Of a stretch of 64,000 nt of DNA, positions 33,715-45,597 are shown one piece after another. Every line of letters begins with the position of its first letter. Positions within the stretch are counted from its first letter, which is position 1. The position numbers and the translations under genes are program-made. Origin of the DNA: Paramacrobiotus metropolitanus (taxonomy: Eukaryota; Tardigrada; Eutardigrada; Parachela; Macrobiotidae); NCBI RefSeq assembly GCF_019649055.1, contig NW_026570274.1, positions 744,001 to 808,000 on the forward strand. The letters are read 5' to 3'. The notes beneath the pieces are model-generated. The model was not told the origin of the DNA. It worked only from the letters and a program-made list of their open reading frames with translations, and did no database searches.

Positions 33715-36353
33715 TTAAAGTAACAAACCCTTAAGATGTTTAGGTGGTAGATCGGAGCCGTCCAACGACAAACGATCGAAGCCGACCGTAACCTCTCGAC
33801 CTTTGCGCCGAACAACATGCTGATCACCGTCTGTCCTGAAGTATGTAGCTTGATTTAAGACATTCCCGAATTCCACCCACAGCTCTCGGCCACGCTTCAA
33901 GATATCGGACGCTCGCACAATCTGCTGGCCTAATGCGGTGCCAGTGCTGGCAAGTCCACAACTGCGCCACTGGTACATAAACTCCGCCTGCTGAACCCCG
34001 ATGATTTCCGCTGGATACCAATGAATACGGTACTCGTTATAGACAAAGATCAGTTCTTTGTATCGGAACAGGACACTGCCAACACGGAAGGACGTCCGCA
34101 CAAGGCTCCGTGGGGAAGGGCAGCGAGGGTTTCTCCGTGGCGAACTTGTATTGATACAGGTCCTGCACTTCGGACGGCAGCAGTAAGTCTCTCTGCGAAG
34201 CGCGATCAATTGCCATTTACCTTAATGACCACTGAGCAATCGCAATATGCTTACAAATTCCACATATATAATCCGACAAGTTAAGTCAATGTTAACGTTT
34301 CATTGTTTTCAGTCGAATCTGTGTAATTTCCAAATATAGCTTTAGTCCAATTAAAGTCCTCTGTAGTTAATGTGTTAACACTGGGCTGCAATGACAGACG
34401 TGGTAGCACCGTGGTGTGGGAAAAATCAGCTCAAAGCTGTCGAGACTGCAGGCGGCAGATCCGCCGGTGGACGTCAAACATTAATTTTTTAATGACTTCC
34501 TCATAGAAATTTGTTCTTTAAGATTTTCTATAGGTTTACGAAGATAACTTGCGCAGTACGTGAGAAAACATTTTGCATTCTCGGGATCTAAAATAATTAA
34601 ATAACTCTTAATGAATAGGTGAAGTCCCTTACTCGGCATCAGCCAGCTCTGCGCACGTCAGATAAGCCGGATTTATATACTACAACACATTATATAGAGG
34701 GTAAAACTAAACGTGTTCCACGGTTCCCCTGTGTTGCTGCCGTCAGCCGGCTGGAGTTTTACGTTGTCGCTAAACATGGCGCTTATGTACCGCGCCAGAT
34801 TTAACCATATGTATTGCCGTAACGTCACACTCACAGGCGGGTGACGGCAGCAATACAGGGGAACCGTGGAACACGCTTAGTTTTGCCCCTATATCTATAT
34901 CTATATACTACAACACGCGGATTTATATACTACAACACACTGAACACAGTACTTTAAAGGATACAGGTAAAATTATTTTTTTCTAAGTCGAAATACACAA
35001 ATCGAACATAACTGCTCGAAATGCGGGTAACCTCGAAACCGGGTAGTTTTCAACTACATTTGGTGATTACCTTGACGGGTCCATCAACCAATTGCGTAGG
35101 AGTCAGCAGCGGGAGCCGCAAGAAAAATAACGCTTGCCCCAGCATCTGACGTCGATTAGCGGACGGGTCCATGTTGTTGGCCTTGCATGCTTCCAAAGCC
35201 CATCTGGAACGAAAAGGCTGTATTCTGTGTCTGTTCACTTTATTCTAAATCTCGGTAATCGCATTGTGGGAAACACTTTCTTTATGTGGTTTCATATCAG
35301 AAACGCTCAGTTGCACTAACAGTGACAGCGCCTTTCGCGCATGTGTCTGGGCTTCCACTATCTGTACTTCTGAAAATCTGCTCTACCTACAGGTAGTAGC
35401 TAGTAGGCACTAGCTGTAATATTTTTTGTTCCGGTGTTTATTATGAATGTGAAACAAAGCAGGTTTATGGGCTCCTTGCTATCGTAATGCAATTAAGTAC
35501 GTATTATACAAGCCCATTGTCCTTGTGCGGGTTGCTATTAAATGATGACAATACAGACTACGGTATACGTGTACGTACTGTATTGTACACTGTGTACTAC
35601 TTACCGGTAAGCAGTCAAGTAGACGTTATTCTCCACCGCGGACAGCGTGTCCCGCTGCAGAATCATCATGAGGACGTTTCCATCCAAAACCGAGACTTGC
35701 TCCGACTGGAGAACGTACTCAGCGAATTCGGTACGGAAACGAACTGCCTGCAAATGCACACTCATAGAAATTCCCGAAAGACTCACATGCTGCAGTTGGA
35801 CGAACATCCTCCAGCATGGCCATGCAGTTGTCGACATGGAGTTGGGCGCTGATGAAGTCGCAGCAGAGCTTCTGCAGCTGTGGCAGATCGTACTTGTCCG
35901 CGCACATCAGCGTCGCGACGACATTGTCCACACGCAAATGCTCCATGGTATCGGTGTAGAGAAAACTGGAATCACCAGTGAAAAAGCTCAGTGATGGGAG
36001 TGTGCGCTGCAAGCACCGCTCCTAACCTGGCTTACCTGAGCATATTGTCAAAAGCACCTGGGATAACGTCCGGAATGTCGATAGCTCCATCGCATTTTTC
36101 AGGCAACTGTCCATAGAACATGGCGCCAAACACTGAGCTGCGCAGGCACAGAACGTACCTGCAAAATAATTCGCCAGGCTCGCATGCGAGTACTTTAGCA
36201 GGCCCAGGCTCGCATCGGTTCTCACTTGTGCACACCGAAACATTTTACTGGTCCAAACTTTCGTCCGATGGTAAACTGCACGTCACTGTAGAGCAGCGAA
36301 CGCTGCATGCTGCTGGCCAGCGACAGTGGGACTTGGGCAGAATTTTGAGGCAT
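33715..36353 (-). pseudogene. BTB-BACK protein Z with novel C-terminal domain, exon 6 frame-broken
   Basis: Exons on the minus strand: 36353-36226, 36158-36036, 35965-35806, 35747-35605, 35203-35071, 34192-33715. Starts MPQNSAQVPLSLASS. BTB: LYSDVQFTIGRKFG, CLRSSVFGAMFYGQLPEK, VATLMCADKYDLPQLQ. Exon 5 is intact here (RWALEACKANNMDPSANRR, LGQALFFLRLPLLT). Two defects: exon 4 is 36 nt shorter than in X and Y, removing 12 BACK residues in frame around the ERCLDFIDR helix; and exon 6 changes frame near 34110, between KPSLPFPTEP and FRVGSVLFRYKELIF. After the shift the C-terminal module is open to DLPPKHLKGLLL. The intron before exon 6 is long (about 880 bp) and holds the MITE-like element at 34.7 kb. 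Confidence 0.7.
34669..34939. mobile_element. MITE-like element with ~48-bp terminal inverted repeats
   Basis: The left TIR (about 34698-34746, reading agggtaaaactaaacgtg) and right TIR (34842-34890) are reverse complements with about four differences over 48 bp. The 95-bp core has no ORF. Outside them, two copies of a 21-bp direct repeat (starting ggatttatatactacaac) lie at 34669-34689 and 34919-34939, with TATA-rich short repeats on the right. It sits in the last intron of BTB paralogue Z. Non-autonomous DNA transposon by structure; superfamily not assigned. Confidence 0.75.
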
Positions 36354-37409
36354 GATTCCGTACTGGAGTCCAAATGACCAGAGGACGAGTGTGAAGGCAA
36401 GTCAGCAGTAAACTATCAAGAACGCCACCCTGGGTGGAGTCTCGAGGATAAGCAGGAACTGGATGCAGCAAAAATTGATCAGTTTTTGGAACCTGCCTTG
36501 GTTAACTTACTTATGGTTAGAGCTAAAAAGCAGAATGCTGCGAAGTTGCCAACTGTCATGTATCATGATGGATGTAATGTGTGCAGTGTGCACTACTGCG
36601 TTTTAAAATAAATGCGAGTATAGCTCCCTAATAAGGAAAACCCAATGTGTGCGGTGGCTGTACAAGGAGGCGGAGTTTTTAAGCCAAAATTAATTTTTTA
36701 ATTAATGCACTTAATTTTTTTGTTAAGTACCGCTCACCGGTAACCAGAGGTCAAGAACTCACGGTCCAGAAGTGTTGTGATTTATTCCTTCGAAAAAGCA
36801 GTGGTTCAGCTACAGTTTTTTCCACCACTTTTTTACAAATGCAGTAGTGCTATGTATTTAGGTGGTACGTGATGAGAGGAAGAGAGAATTTGATTGGGTG
36901 TTCTCATTCAAACAATCTGCGGACATCAAAGATCCGGAATGTGCTTAAACAGAACATACAATGATATCCCAAATCAAGAATAAGGAGCGGGACTTGTTGT
37001 TTTTGGTTCAAAGTAGTATTACCGATCGCCGGCAATCAAATCTTCTGCAGATTTTTCTACATTGTAAGGGTGTTGTTTTTTTGTATGCTTCTCAAAAGAT
37101 CATGGACACTTTAAATGGTATCGTTTTGTACCTGACCGTGTGTTGGGAAGGAAACTCGAAATATAACGACAACATAATTAATGTTTTATTAATTAAGAGA
37201 TTGGAATAGTGTACTCTAATAGATCTAAATTCGAAAACCACAAATGTGGAACAGATATCTTTGAAACATGTTTAAAGCAACGACGGTGAATCAAAGGTGC
37301 AAGATGCATAAATGACAAGCAAAAAACTCGACCCGCATGAAAAAGTCTTAATAAATACAGTGTCAGAACATTATCAAGTAAGGAAAAAAATTATATTATA
37401 TGTCATAGT
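36354..37409. other. intergenic between BTB Z and GPCR B3
   Basis: AT-rich, no supported gene. An ORF at 36961-37209 has no recognisable similarity. Confidence 0.5.
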
Positions 37410-38522
37410 TCAAACAGGTCGCCTTCTACGTATCAGTCCTGCAGCAGCCTGACGCCATTCCTTCGAGGACACCAAACACAGTACCGGATTCATAGTACAA
37501 TCCAGGGCGAAGATGAAATTCCCGATTGACAACAACTGATAATCCATGCGTGAATTCCAAATCAGTTGGCCGAAAGCAACATGGGATGGCGTCCAGGTTG
37601 CAGTTACGCTGACAAACAGAATCGTCAGCATAAGAAAATGCCTGCCGTCGCTCCTTGGCATTCGGTGAGAAACGGGACCTTGGGATATGGGAAACTTTTC
37701 GGTAACAGAATCGTTGTTGCTCGTGCTTTTGGTCAGTGGATGATGGTTGCCCCCACCCGATGCCGGTTTGCTCTTTGAATGTTTCGGTTCCTCAGATACT
37801 CTTACATTTCCGGTATTTTGTGAAAAGTGTGAGACAGCATTAGTTTTCTTCTTGACGACTCGATACACTTTATAAGCAATAAACGGATACAGCAGGAAAA
37901 CAATAAGCTGAGGCAGATAATGAATGAAAATAGCGTTTAGCATGGAGTATAACTGCTGACCCGGTCCAGACAAATAATAAATACAGAAGCCGGCATTTAT
38001 AGTAAAACGAGACCTTTGGTCGTATATGATTACTCCAGGCAGCGACCACATGTTAATATAAATAAAGGTCAGGACAGCAACACATGCGGCGAACTTCGCG
38101 GTGTGGTGGATACGATAACTATTGGGAAAGGTCACCGCCCAGAAACGGTTGCAGCTGATGAGGACGTGAACGTGAAGAACGAAGCCGGAAAAAACTTGCG
38201 TTGAATATAAGCACACATTGCAGAATCCTTCTCCCAATAACCACGGAATCTCCATAAAGTTGCTAACCTGGATAAAATTGCCCGTCGCCGATTTAACCAG
38301 GTCGGTTATCGCCAGGCTTAGGACGTAAATTGAGAACGGAGTGCGTAGCTGGAGACTGCGACAGTAAACCGTGATGAAAAAGATATTGCTGATATAACTA
38401 AAAATGGTTAGGAAAAGGTACAGCCAGCCAATGTACAACGTGTTTGGGTGAAAAGAATAACCACTGGTATTTCTTGTGACGTTGCTGACCTGTCCACCCA
38501 CACTCGTCACGTTCGGGAACAT
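37410..38522 (-). CDS. rhodopsin-class GPCR, subfamily B, copy 3
   Basis: Single exon, 370 aa. The N-terminus MFPNVTSVGGQVSNVTRN carries sequons. TM1 FSYISNIFFITVY, TM2 LAITDLVKSATGN, TM3 SCNRFWAVTFPNSYR, TM5 with LPQLIVFLLYPFIAYKVY, a basic third loop (VVKKKTNAVSH), TM6 TATWTPSHVAF, TM7 DCTMNPVLC, tail KEWRQAAAGLIRRRR. Extracellular Cys pair: FCNVCL before TM3 and GFCIYY in the second extracellular loop. Sister of the copy at 22699, including related upstream DNA near 38.88 kb. Confidence 0.88.
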   Translation of the reverse strand: MFPNVTSVGGQVSNVTRNTSGYSFHPNTLYIGWLYLFLTIFSYISNIFFITVYCRSLQLRTPFSIYVLSLAITDLVKSATGNFIQVSNFMEIPWLLGEGFCNVCLYSTQVFSGFVLHVHVLISCNRFWAVTFPNSYRIHHTAKFAACVAVLTFIYINMWSLPGVIIYDQRSRFTINAGFCIYYLSGPGQQLYSMLNAIFIHYLPQLIVFLLYPFIAYKVYRVVKKKTNAVSHFSQNTGNVRVSEEPKHSKSKPASGGGNHHPLTKSTSNNDSVTEKFPISQGPVSHRMPRSDGRHFLMLTILFVSVTATWTPSHVAFGQLIWNSRMDYQLLSIGNFIFALDCTMNPVLCLVSSKEWRQAAAGLIRRRRPV

Positions 38523-40438
38523 GGTCGCGCGGCTTGTTTCCGCGTTTGAGAGAAATGCTGTTATTCATGTTCTGCTTGACATTCATTTTATTCTTAATCC
38601 TGAGGATCAGCGCTCAGCGGCAGACAAGCGCTATTGAAGCGTTCATTATTCAACAGCAGTGCAAGCGTCAGCAAATCACCCCACCATTATACAGTAAGCT
38701 TTAATCTTTCATTAAAAAGGAGATTTCCAAAATTCCACCGGAATTATTGTAGAAGCTTTGCATGTCTCCCCATTCGCAAAGGTAAATATCAATAATTAAT
38801 CTAGGGCGTGATGAAAGAGTTCCTAGAAGAAAAATCACCTAGCTGATATTAGAAATTTGCATTATCCAATGATCCTGTTATTCCTGGAACATGGGACGAT
38901 TGCAATCAACTGTTGCAAGTCGTGAGGCAACGCAAGGTTTTAACGTCGTGCACCGTTTAGTTTATCGAGGTGCCTGCCCTAAGAGAATTCCTTGTGGGAA
39001 AAACAGCAATTGACTTCAGTACATATTTCGATTCTCCATCTTTTTTTGCCAAGGGTACACAATTGCCTTCAGTGTATCTGTATACTGCCTATAGGTATTC
39101 TGAAAATCCTAAAACATCGCACGTGTTCAAGTAAGGCGTTTAATACGATATTTTGTTTCGCTGTCTAATATATGAATGACCGTGTCATAATGTTGTGTTC
39201 AAAATTTTATCTTTTAACTGGATTCTTTTCTGTTCTCCACCAATGTACATTGCACAGTAGTAGTAATACCGCCACAGTACCGCCACACGGCCACAGTACA
39301 GTACCGCCGCAGTCAGTGGCGGTACTATCGAACGAAAATTATAAAAAAAAGAATAATTCGGTACTGCAGCACTAAATTTGCAAAGGTAAGTACAATGTTA
39401 CGAAAGTGATCAGGATTGGGTTTCGCAATTTCTGTGCCGAGAATCAGCATCTCCCTTGAAGAACGAGCATACAATAAAATGTAGTATGCTTCTAAACAAA
39501 AACGTTTGTTGTATATGTGCATTTTCGGGTATCTGACGCTAAATCACACGCTTGGAATAAATAACAGCGTTTCAAATAAGATAATATCGGGCTTTCTGAC
39601 GATTTTCAGACAACCCCTGTATGTACAAATCTTGAATGATTTTCTGAAAACTGCCAAGGCCAGGAGATGTTGGGACATGTCACCCTTTAGAAACGATTAC
39701 AGTTGTTGAGCATGCAAATGAACAGGGTACTCTTCAACGAAAAATGAATTTATTAAAGAAACGTTTCAAAATGTTCACCGAACATCCACGGATGTTTGTT
39801 GTCGAGCTAGGTGCTGGCCTGGTTAGCGGTTCTGATAATATACGATTTGCACAGCACGGTTGATGCTAATTTTAAGGTGACGCTGTCGCTGTGCAATGGG
39901 AGAATATGTTGAAAGTTTTAGACAATGGGCAATTTAATTCATCAGCCAATGCGATAGTTTTTGCCTGTATGATCTGGATCTGGATAAGAACTATGTATAT
40001 GTCGCTATGATTTTGACCGACTGTAAATTTCGTGGTTGATTGTTGCAGATAGGTTTAGGGAATTATCAAATGCGCTGCCAAACGCCTGCTTTAATTTGTG
40101 TGAGAAAACAATAAGCTGTGGCGGAAATGAAAAGATGTACAATCAATCACCCGTTTCAGTGAAAATAAAAGCAGTTCGAGCAGTACGTTGAACAAGTTGT
40201 TCTTGTTTGATTATTGCTGCAGGATGACAGTGACTGATCATCAATGCAGTCCAATGCAGTCTGCGTGTGTACTTCCAAACAAAATTGCATTTTTTGCGCT
40301 GGTGTTGAGCTAATAAATACGCAAACGCCAGCATTAAACTAAAACAAGCACAAAACTTTCATGTATTCCAGCCAGAGCATTACAACAGCAGCCATGATTC
40401 ATGCCATGGTTTGAAATCGGACACGTTCACGCATATCT
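38523..40438. other. intergenic between GPCR B3 and B4
   Basis: No supported gene. The stretch near 38.87-38.95 kb is a decayed copy of the flank seen at 24.72 kb. At 39258-39325 repeated accgccacagt motifs occur close to their reverse complement (gtggcggtact). Confidence 0.5.
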
Positions 40439-41521
40439 TTAGCCAGTTCGATTTCTGCGCCACAGCGCTCTCGCTGCTTGACGCCATTCCTTGGACGATA
40501 CCAAGCACAATACCGGGTTCATGGTGCAGTCCAGAGAAAAAATATAATTTCCAATGGATATCAACCGGTAATCCATGTAGGAATTCCAAATCACCCAGGT
40601 GTACGCAATGTGAGAGGGCGTCCACGATATGGTCACGCTGAGAAATAGAATGGTTAGCATGAGAAAATGTCGGCCTTCGCTCTTCAGCATCCGCTTTGGG
40701 ACGGGACCCCGCGACGCGGAAAACTTCTCGCTTCCCGATTCATAAGTTTTCGTGGCACTTCCCGTTGGCTGGTCTTCTTTTGCTAAGCTTTTAGATAGCT
40801 CCATTGCATCCGATCTCCTTGAAGCACCGGTGCCTTGTCGAGACCAGGACTGAGCATGAACCTTCTTCCTGACCACTTTGAGCACTTTATAGGCAATGAA
40901 GGGATACAGTAGAAGAACTATACACTGCGGGACCCAATGAACAAACGCGGTAGTTATGCCGGCATACAGCTGCTGATTCGGTCCGGACGGAAAGTACACA
41001 CAGAAGCGCGCATTGTAAGGCGCTCGTGACCTCTGATCAAAGACGATTACCCCGGGCAAGGACCACGCGTTAATATAAACAGCAGTCAGCAGAACAACAC
41101 CGGCGGCAAATTTGGTCGTGTGATACAGTCGGTAACTGTTAGGAAAGGTCACCGCCCAGAACCGATTACAGCTGATGAGGACGTGAACGTGGAGAACAAA
41201 TCCGGCTAAAGCTTGCGTGAGATACAAACATAAATTACAAAATCCTTCGCCTAAGATCCAAGGTATCTCCATGAAGTTGCTGATTTGACTGAAATTGCTG
41301 GTGCAGGATTTTACGAGGTCCGTTATGGCCAAAGTGAGAACGTACACCGAGAACGGCGTGTGTAGTTGCGGGCTTTTACAGTACAGCGTTATGAAGAATA
41401 TATTGCTGATGTAACTGAAAACGTTCAAAAAAAGGTACAACCAGCCAATGTAGATCGTATTGGGAGGCTGAAAACGGGCGGTGGTGTTCGAAGAAGCATT
41501 CATCATAATCGTTAAATTCAT
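40439..41521 (-). CDS. rhodopsin-class GPCR, subfamily B, copy 4
   Basis: Single exon, 360 aa, closest to the copy at 20696. N-terminus MNLTIMMNASSNTTA with three sequons, TM1 FSYISNIFFITLY, TM2 LAITDLVKSCTSN, TM3 SCNRFWAVTFPNSYRLYH, second extracellular loop RSRAPYNARFCVYF shared almost exactly with the relative. The third loop is rich in Ser/Lys (SRQGTGASRRS). TM6 TISWTPSHIAY, TM7 DCTMNPVLC, tail KEWRQAARALWRRN. The long distance from its sister, with subfamily members between, shows that rearrangement followed duplication. Confidence 0.88.
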   Translation of the reverse strand: MNLTIMMNASSNTTARFQPPNTIYIGWLYLFLNVFSYISNIFFITLYCKSPQLHTPFSVYVLTLAITDLVKSCTSNFSQISNFMEIPWILGEGFCNLCLYLTQALAGFVLHVHVLISCNRFWAVTFPNSYRLYHTTKFAAGVVLLTAVYINAWSLPGVIVFDQRSRAPYNARFCVYFPSGPNQQLYAGITTAFVHWVPQCIVLLLYPFIAYKVLKVVRKKVHAQSWSRQGTGASRRSDAMELSKSLAKEDQPTGSATKTYESGSEKFSASRGPVPKRMLKSEGRHFLMLTILFLSVTISWTPSHIAYTWVIWNSYMDYRLISIGNYIFSLDCTMNPVLCLVSSKEWRQAARALWRRNRTG

Positions 41522-43109
41522 GTTTTTACGCTGATTTTCACGGTTAAACGAAAGAAGATGCTAAGAAAATATGCCGATTTATGATTTTATTCTAGATTAC
41601 ACGGGATTTCTACGCAATCATCTGCGCGTGCATTTGCTATGGTCTGATTTTATCGGAAATCGAATAACCTGGAGGTAGAGCTGTTTATTCAACAAAAACA
41701 ATAAGGCTTGCCGGGCGCTTTGTTTGTTTGATTAAAAATACATTGCATATAGAATGGTTGATGTGTAACATTGAATGGCTCAAAGTCCCGGTGGTAATGG
41801 TGAAGAGTGACCACCTGATCAAGCCTTAATAATGTATCGAGGCACTAGGTACGCAGAAAATTATCTTTGTCCATAGGGATTTCGGCATACAACTGCCGGC
41901 CATTAAGCTTTACAAAATGGTTTTCAGCACGTGTACGTAGTAACCTATCGCGATAATTTTACTTTTGCTGATATCATTTTACATGCTTGAATAGGCCAAG
42001 AATGCGGCATGGCAAATTTTTGTGAAATTATTTCGTTGAACACTACTTATTAATGTTCATCACGGGTTCCTAGCTACATAATTGCTCACTGATACCACGA
42101 ATTATTTACAGGAGATCAGTGAAACCTCCACATATAAAATGCTTAAGAAGCTAACGCAAACACATGTAGTTTACACTTCATCCTTACTTTTGCAATCACT
42201 GACGCAGATTTGTGACGAATCTTTATTTTTATGTAACTAAAAACTAGAATGCTTGCACTGTTTTTCGTTCTTGAATGATCTTCTTACAGAAACTCCTTCC
42301 TGCATGCAGTGAAAGCCAACTCTGCTGCCATTTCCGGTGGAGCTTTGTGTACTGCTATTCGCAGCAATACAGCACACGAGTAAATACCTATATTACGTAA
42401 GAAAACCGGAATAACATGGCATGTGCGCAGCGTCTGGAATAAGACGCTAACGGATATTAAGCTGTCGTTCAATTTCTTAACGAAGATAATTAGCCATGTT
42501 TGCACCTGGTCGGCTGACAACTGCTGGAAAACTGCCTCCCGTTGATGACGCGAAAGAGTTGTTTAGCACGGGTATTTGTAAAGTCATCTGTTTAAAATAT
42601 TCGATACGCTGTATTACCTTTCAGTCACCCTAACAACGTGGACAAGATTCTCTTGTCCGGTAATCGAGCTCGGAATTTTGCATCACAAATTTAGAAGCGA
42701 TTAGGATATTCTCACTGCTACTCGTTATCCATATCGCGGGTGTTTCAACTGGCATTTTCATCTTGCAGCCATGTCAAAGATGTTGTTGTGACTTTTCCTA
42801 GTTTGCTGGTTGGAATAATCGTTAACGTTGAATGCAACAGGGTAAATACATTTTAATTCACAAGTCCAAACCAGGTGGTCTACCGACGAGTTGTACTTAA
42901 TCTGTACACTCGCGAGCTATACTTAATTAGTGTGTAGTTGTTGCCGGAAGTCCCTATTCTCATTTATCACCGCCGTATCCTAAAGCGGTTGAACTGCTGT
43001 TACGTCATTCTACGAGTACAAACACGGCTATCATATATAAGCCATAATCAAAAGCAGCGATTATTTCTGGCTGATTGATTGTCCGACGGAGTGCTTCCCA
43101 TAATTCACA
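41522..43109. other. intergenic, promoter side of GPCR B4 and C1
   Basis: Lies between two divergently transcribed receptors, so promoters for both should be here. No gene supported; the minus ORF at 42284-42520 shows no recognisable domain. Confidence 0.5.
43032..43043 (+). promoter_or_regulatory. TATA box of GPCR C1
   Basis: catatataagcc, about 70 bp before the ATG at 43110. Same tataagcc context as the box before protease B. Confidence 0.45.
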
Positions 43110-44222
43110 ATGTCCGCATCTCTTAATGCAACACTATTCCACTCCATGCGCAACGCTTCCAATGTGTCATATACTGGAAGTTTCGCCAACCGGCAGAATA
43201 CCATCTTTATGGGATATCTATACCTGATGCTCACGGTATACAGCTACGTATCCAATGCCGTGTTCCTATTTATTTATGGCCGAACGCCCAGCCTGCAATC
43301 GCCGTTTTCCGTCTACGTCGTCAGCCTGTCCGTGTGTGACCTTTGCAAATCCCTGACCAATAGCATCTTGAAGGTCACGAATAATTTTCAGGCCCCCTGG
43401 CTTTTCGGTGACATCTACTGCCTTCTATCACAGTACTCCGCCGCGACGACCACATCTATAATGATGTACCTGCAAGTTCTCATCAGCGTTAACCGGCTGT
43501 GGGCGGTGGCTTTTCCTAACAACTACCGCACGGCTCACAACAAGAAGGTGGCGGTGGGTTTAATCATGGCCGTTGTGGTGTTCATCAATGCGTGGGCGCT
43601 GCCTGATTTTTTACTGGATCTACAGAAAGAACGCAGTACCAAGCAGATTGAATTCTGTTCATCATCGTACGGAGTGGACCAAACACTTTATGACTATTTC
43701 TACGGTGCCATCCTCCATCTGCTGCCGCAGGCCATCGTTATTGTGCTCTACCCGTTTATTTACTTCAAGGTCAAAGGGGTGCTGCATAAACGAGCGAAGA
43801 TCGGCATGGCCAAGGAAGGTCACTCCGTCGAAGCGAATGGTGCTTCGCTGATTAAACCGACCGATACGAATCCGACAACCGTCAGTGCCACGTCCGGTGA
43901 AGCCAATGACCAGTCAAAGGTCACCACCGGACAAGAGTCCCAAAAACGATCGGTAAAGCAGCCCAAGGCGAAGGAATCGAAACAGCTGACCGGAACCCGG
44001 CATTTCGGCGTCTTGACAACCCTTCTCATCAGCGCTACGCTTTTGTGGACGCCTACACATCTGGCTTATATCCTGATGATGACCGGCAAGTTTGTGAATT
44101 ATAGCTTTCTGGGCGTGGCGAATTTCCTTTTCGCGCTGGACGGAAGCATGAATCCGCTGCTGTGCGTTTTGGCATCCAAGGAATGGCGATCAGCGACGAA
44201 GAAGGCGTTCCGTCGAAGCTGA
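43110..44222 (+). CDS. rhodopsin-class GPCR, subfamily C, copy 1
   Basis: Single exon, 370 aa. The N-terminus MSASLNATLFHSMRNASNVS has sequons, then NTIFMGYLYLMLTVYSYVSNAVFL in TM1 (two blocks). TM2 SLSVCDLCKSLTNS, TM3 VNRLWAVAFPNNYR, TM5 HLLPQAIVIVLYPFIYFKVK, and a long basic third loop of about 75 residues. TM6 LLWTPTHLAY, TM7 DGSMNPLLC (other members have DCTMNP), tail KEWRSATKKAFRRS. Cys residues: YCLLS before TM3 and EFCSSS in the second extracellular loop. Subfamily C is set apart by TM2 CDLCKSLTN and TM5 IYYKV/IYFKV. Ligand unknown. Confidence 0.88.
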   Translation: MSASLNATLFHSMRNASNVSYTGSFANRQNTIFMGYLYLMLTVYSYVSNAVFLFIYGRTPSLQSPFSVYVVSLSVCDLCKSLTNSILKVTNNFQAPWLFGDIYCLLSQYSAATTTSIMMYLQVLISVNRLWAVAFPNNYRTAHNKKVAVGLIMAVVVFINAWALPDFLLDLQKERSTKQIEFCSSSYGVDQTLYDYFYGAILHLLPQAIVIVLYPFIYFKVKGVLHKRAKIGMAKEGHSVEANGASLIKPTDTNPTTVSATSGEANDQSKVTTGQESQKRSVKQPKAKESKQLTGTRHFGVLTTLLISATLLWTPTHLAYILMMTGKFVNYSFLGVANFLFALDGSMNPLLCVLASKEWRSATKKAFRRS

Positions 44223-45597
44223 CGATTCCAACTGTAGATTTCTTAAGTTGTTGGCTTTCCTAGTATGCTTTATCTGTTTTGCGTTAATACTTGCATTTCC
44301 GGTTATAACTCTTTGCTTACACTTTTTGGAGACAGCTACAGTGTCAATAGATTGTCTTCAGTTAATGGGGTCTTGGTTAACAAGCATGCTTCGGTCTGTA
44401 AAAAGTTAAGATTATTTGGGAGCAACATTTATGCTGCTGATTTATACCCGCAATCAGAACCATACACTTGTTTTATTACGAATAATGGGTATTTCTACAT
44501 CTATTTTACTAATCAGTTTTTGCATTTGCAAGGGTGTACTCTGTAGTTCAAATAGCTTAGCGATTGCTGATCATTGCATTCAGTCTTAATTAACTCCAGG
44601 TTGAGCGGATGTTCTAATAAAATACGTAGAAAATCGCGTGCTGTCAGTTGTAACAGAAAACCTCTTCGGAGATTTATAGAGATTATTTTCTATTTCCAAG
44701 TTACCCACTCGGTGAACAAGCGTCATACGTACTTATTAATGTACCTGTTAATCCGTCAAAGGTATTAAATTTCGATGTTCACAGTGAAATGCTGGTAGCG
44801 TCTGCTGATTTGAAACAGTTCTTATTGCAACCATGATAGCTAATATTTTGCAAGTTGCATGTGTTAATATGCCGATAATGAGAACACGGAATAATTTTCC
44901 AAGGAATACCTTCAGCAGACGACGAGATTAATAATTGAATTTGTCCAAAAATATGCTCGAGGCAAGCATTATTTTTAGGGTAATGAAATCGCACTGCTTT
45001 TGGCACCATACGTCGACGCAATCTATGGAGGCGTTAGCATCACCATAACTTCCGTCACATTACATTATTATAATATTCATCCTTTAGGATATCGATTGTA
45101 TTGTGAGTTGCTTTCTGTGCTTGGTAACTAGGTAGTACGTACTAACTGGATAGTTATTCATTAAAGGTTTTATGTTAAAGTTGTGACTGGTTAATCCTGG
45201 TTCTCTGCAAATTATATAGTGGTGGAGATAATTTAATTTAATTTATGTACCCCTAACCCGTGTAATGCTTTGAACTGACCCGTGAACGCATAACATGAAT
45301 TGTATGGATTTACGTCTTTGGTGCATAGGACATCTAAACCAATGTGGCGAAGTACGTACATACATTAGGTAGTTATCGTTTAAAACGAATTCGTTATTAT
45401 AAGGAGTCAAATGCAACTGTCAAAAACAGTAACCGCAGTATACACCGTAACAAAACGTATAAATTTTACTGGAGAAATATTCGTTCAATCTTGCAAGTTG
45501 CATGTAAATGCAGCGTACAGGGTAGGTATTCAGAAACATTAAAGCAAGACAATACTCAAGATACCTGTATCACGAGTATTGCATAAAAACTAACAGC
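44223..45597. other. intergenic between convergent GPCRs C1 and C2
   Basis: AT-rich 3' flank shared by two convergent genes. Small ORFs here carry no recognisable domain. Confidence 0.5.

Noticed and set aside
42284-42520. 78-codon minus-strand ORF considered as a terminal exon
   Set aside because: No matching upstream exon or recognisable motif found.
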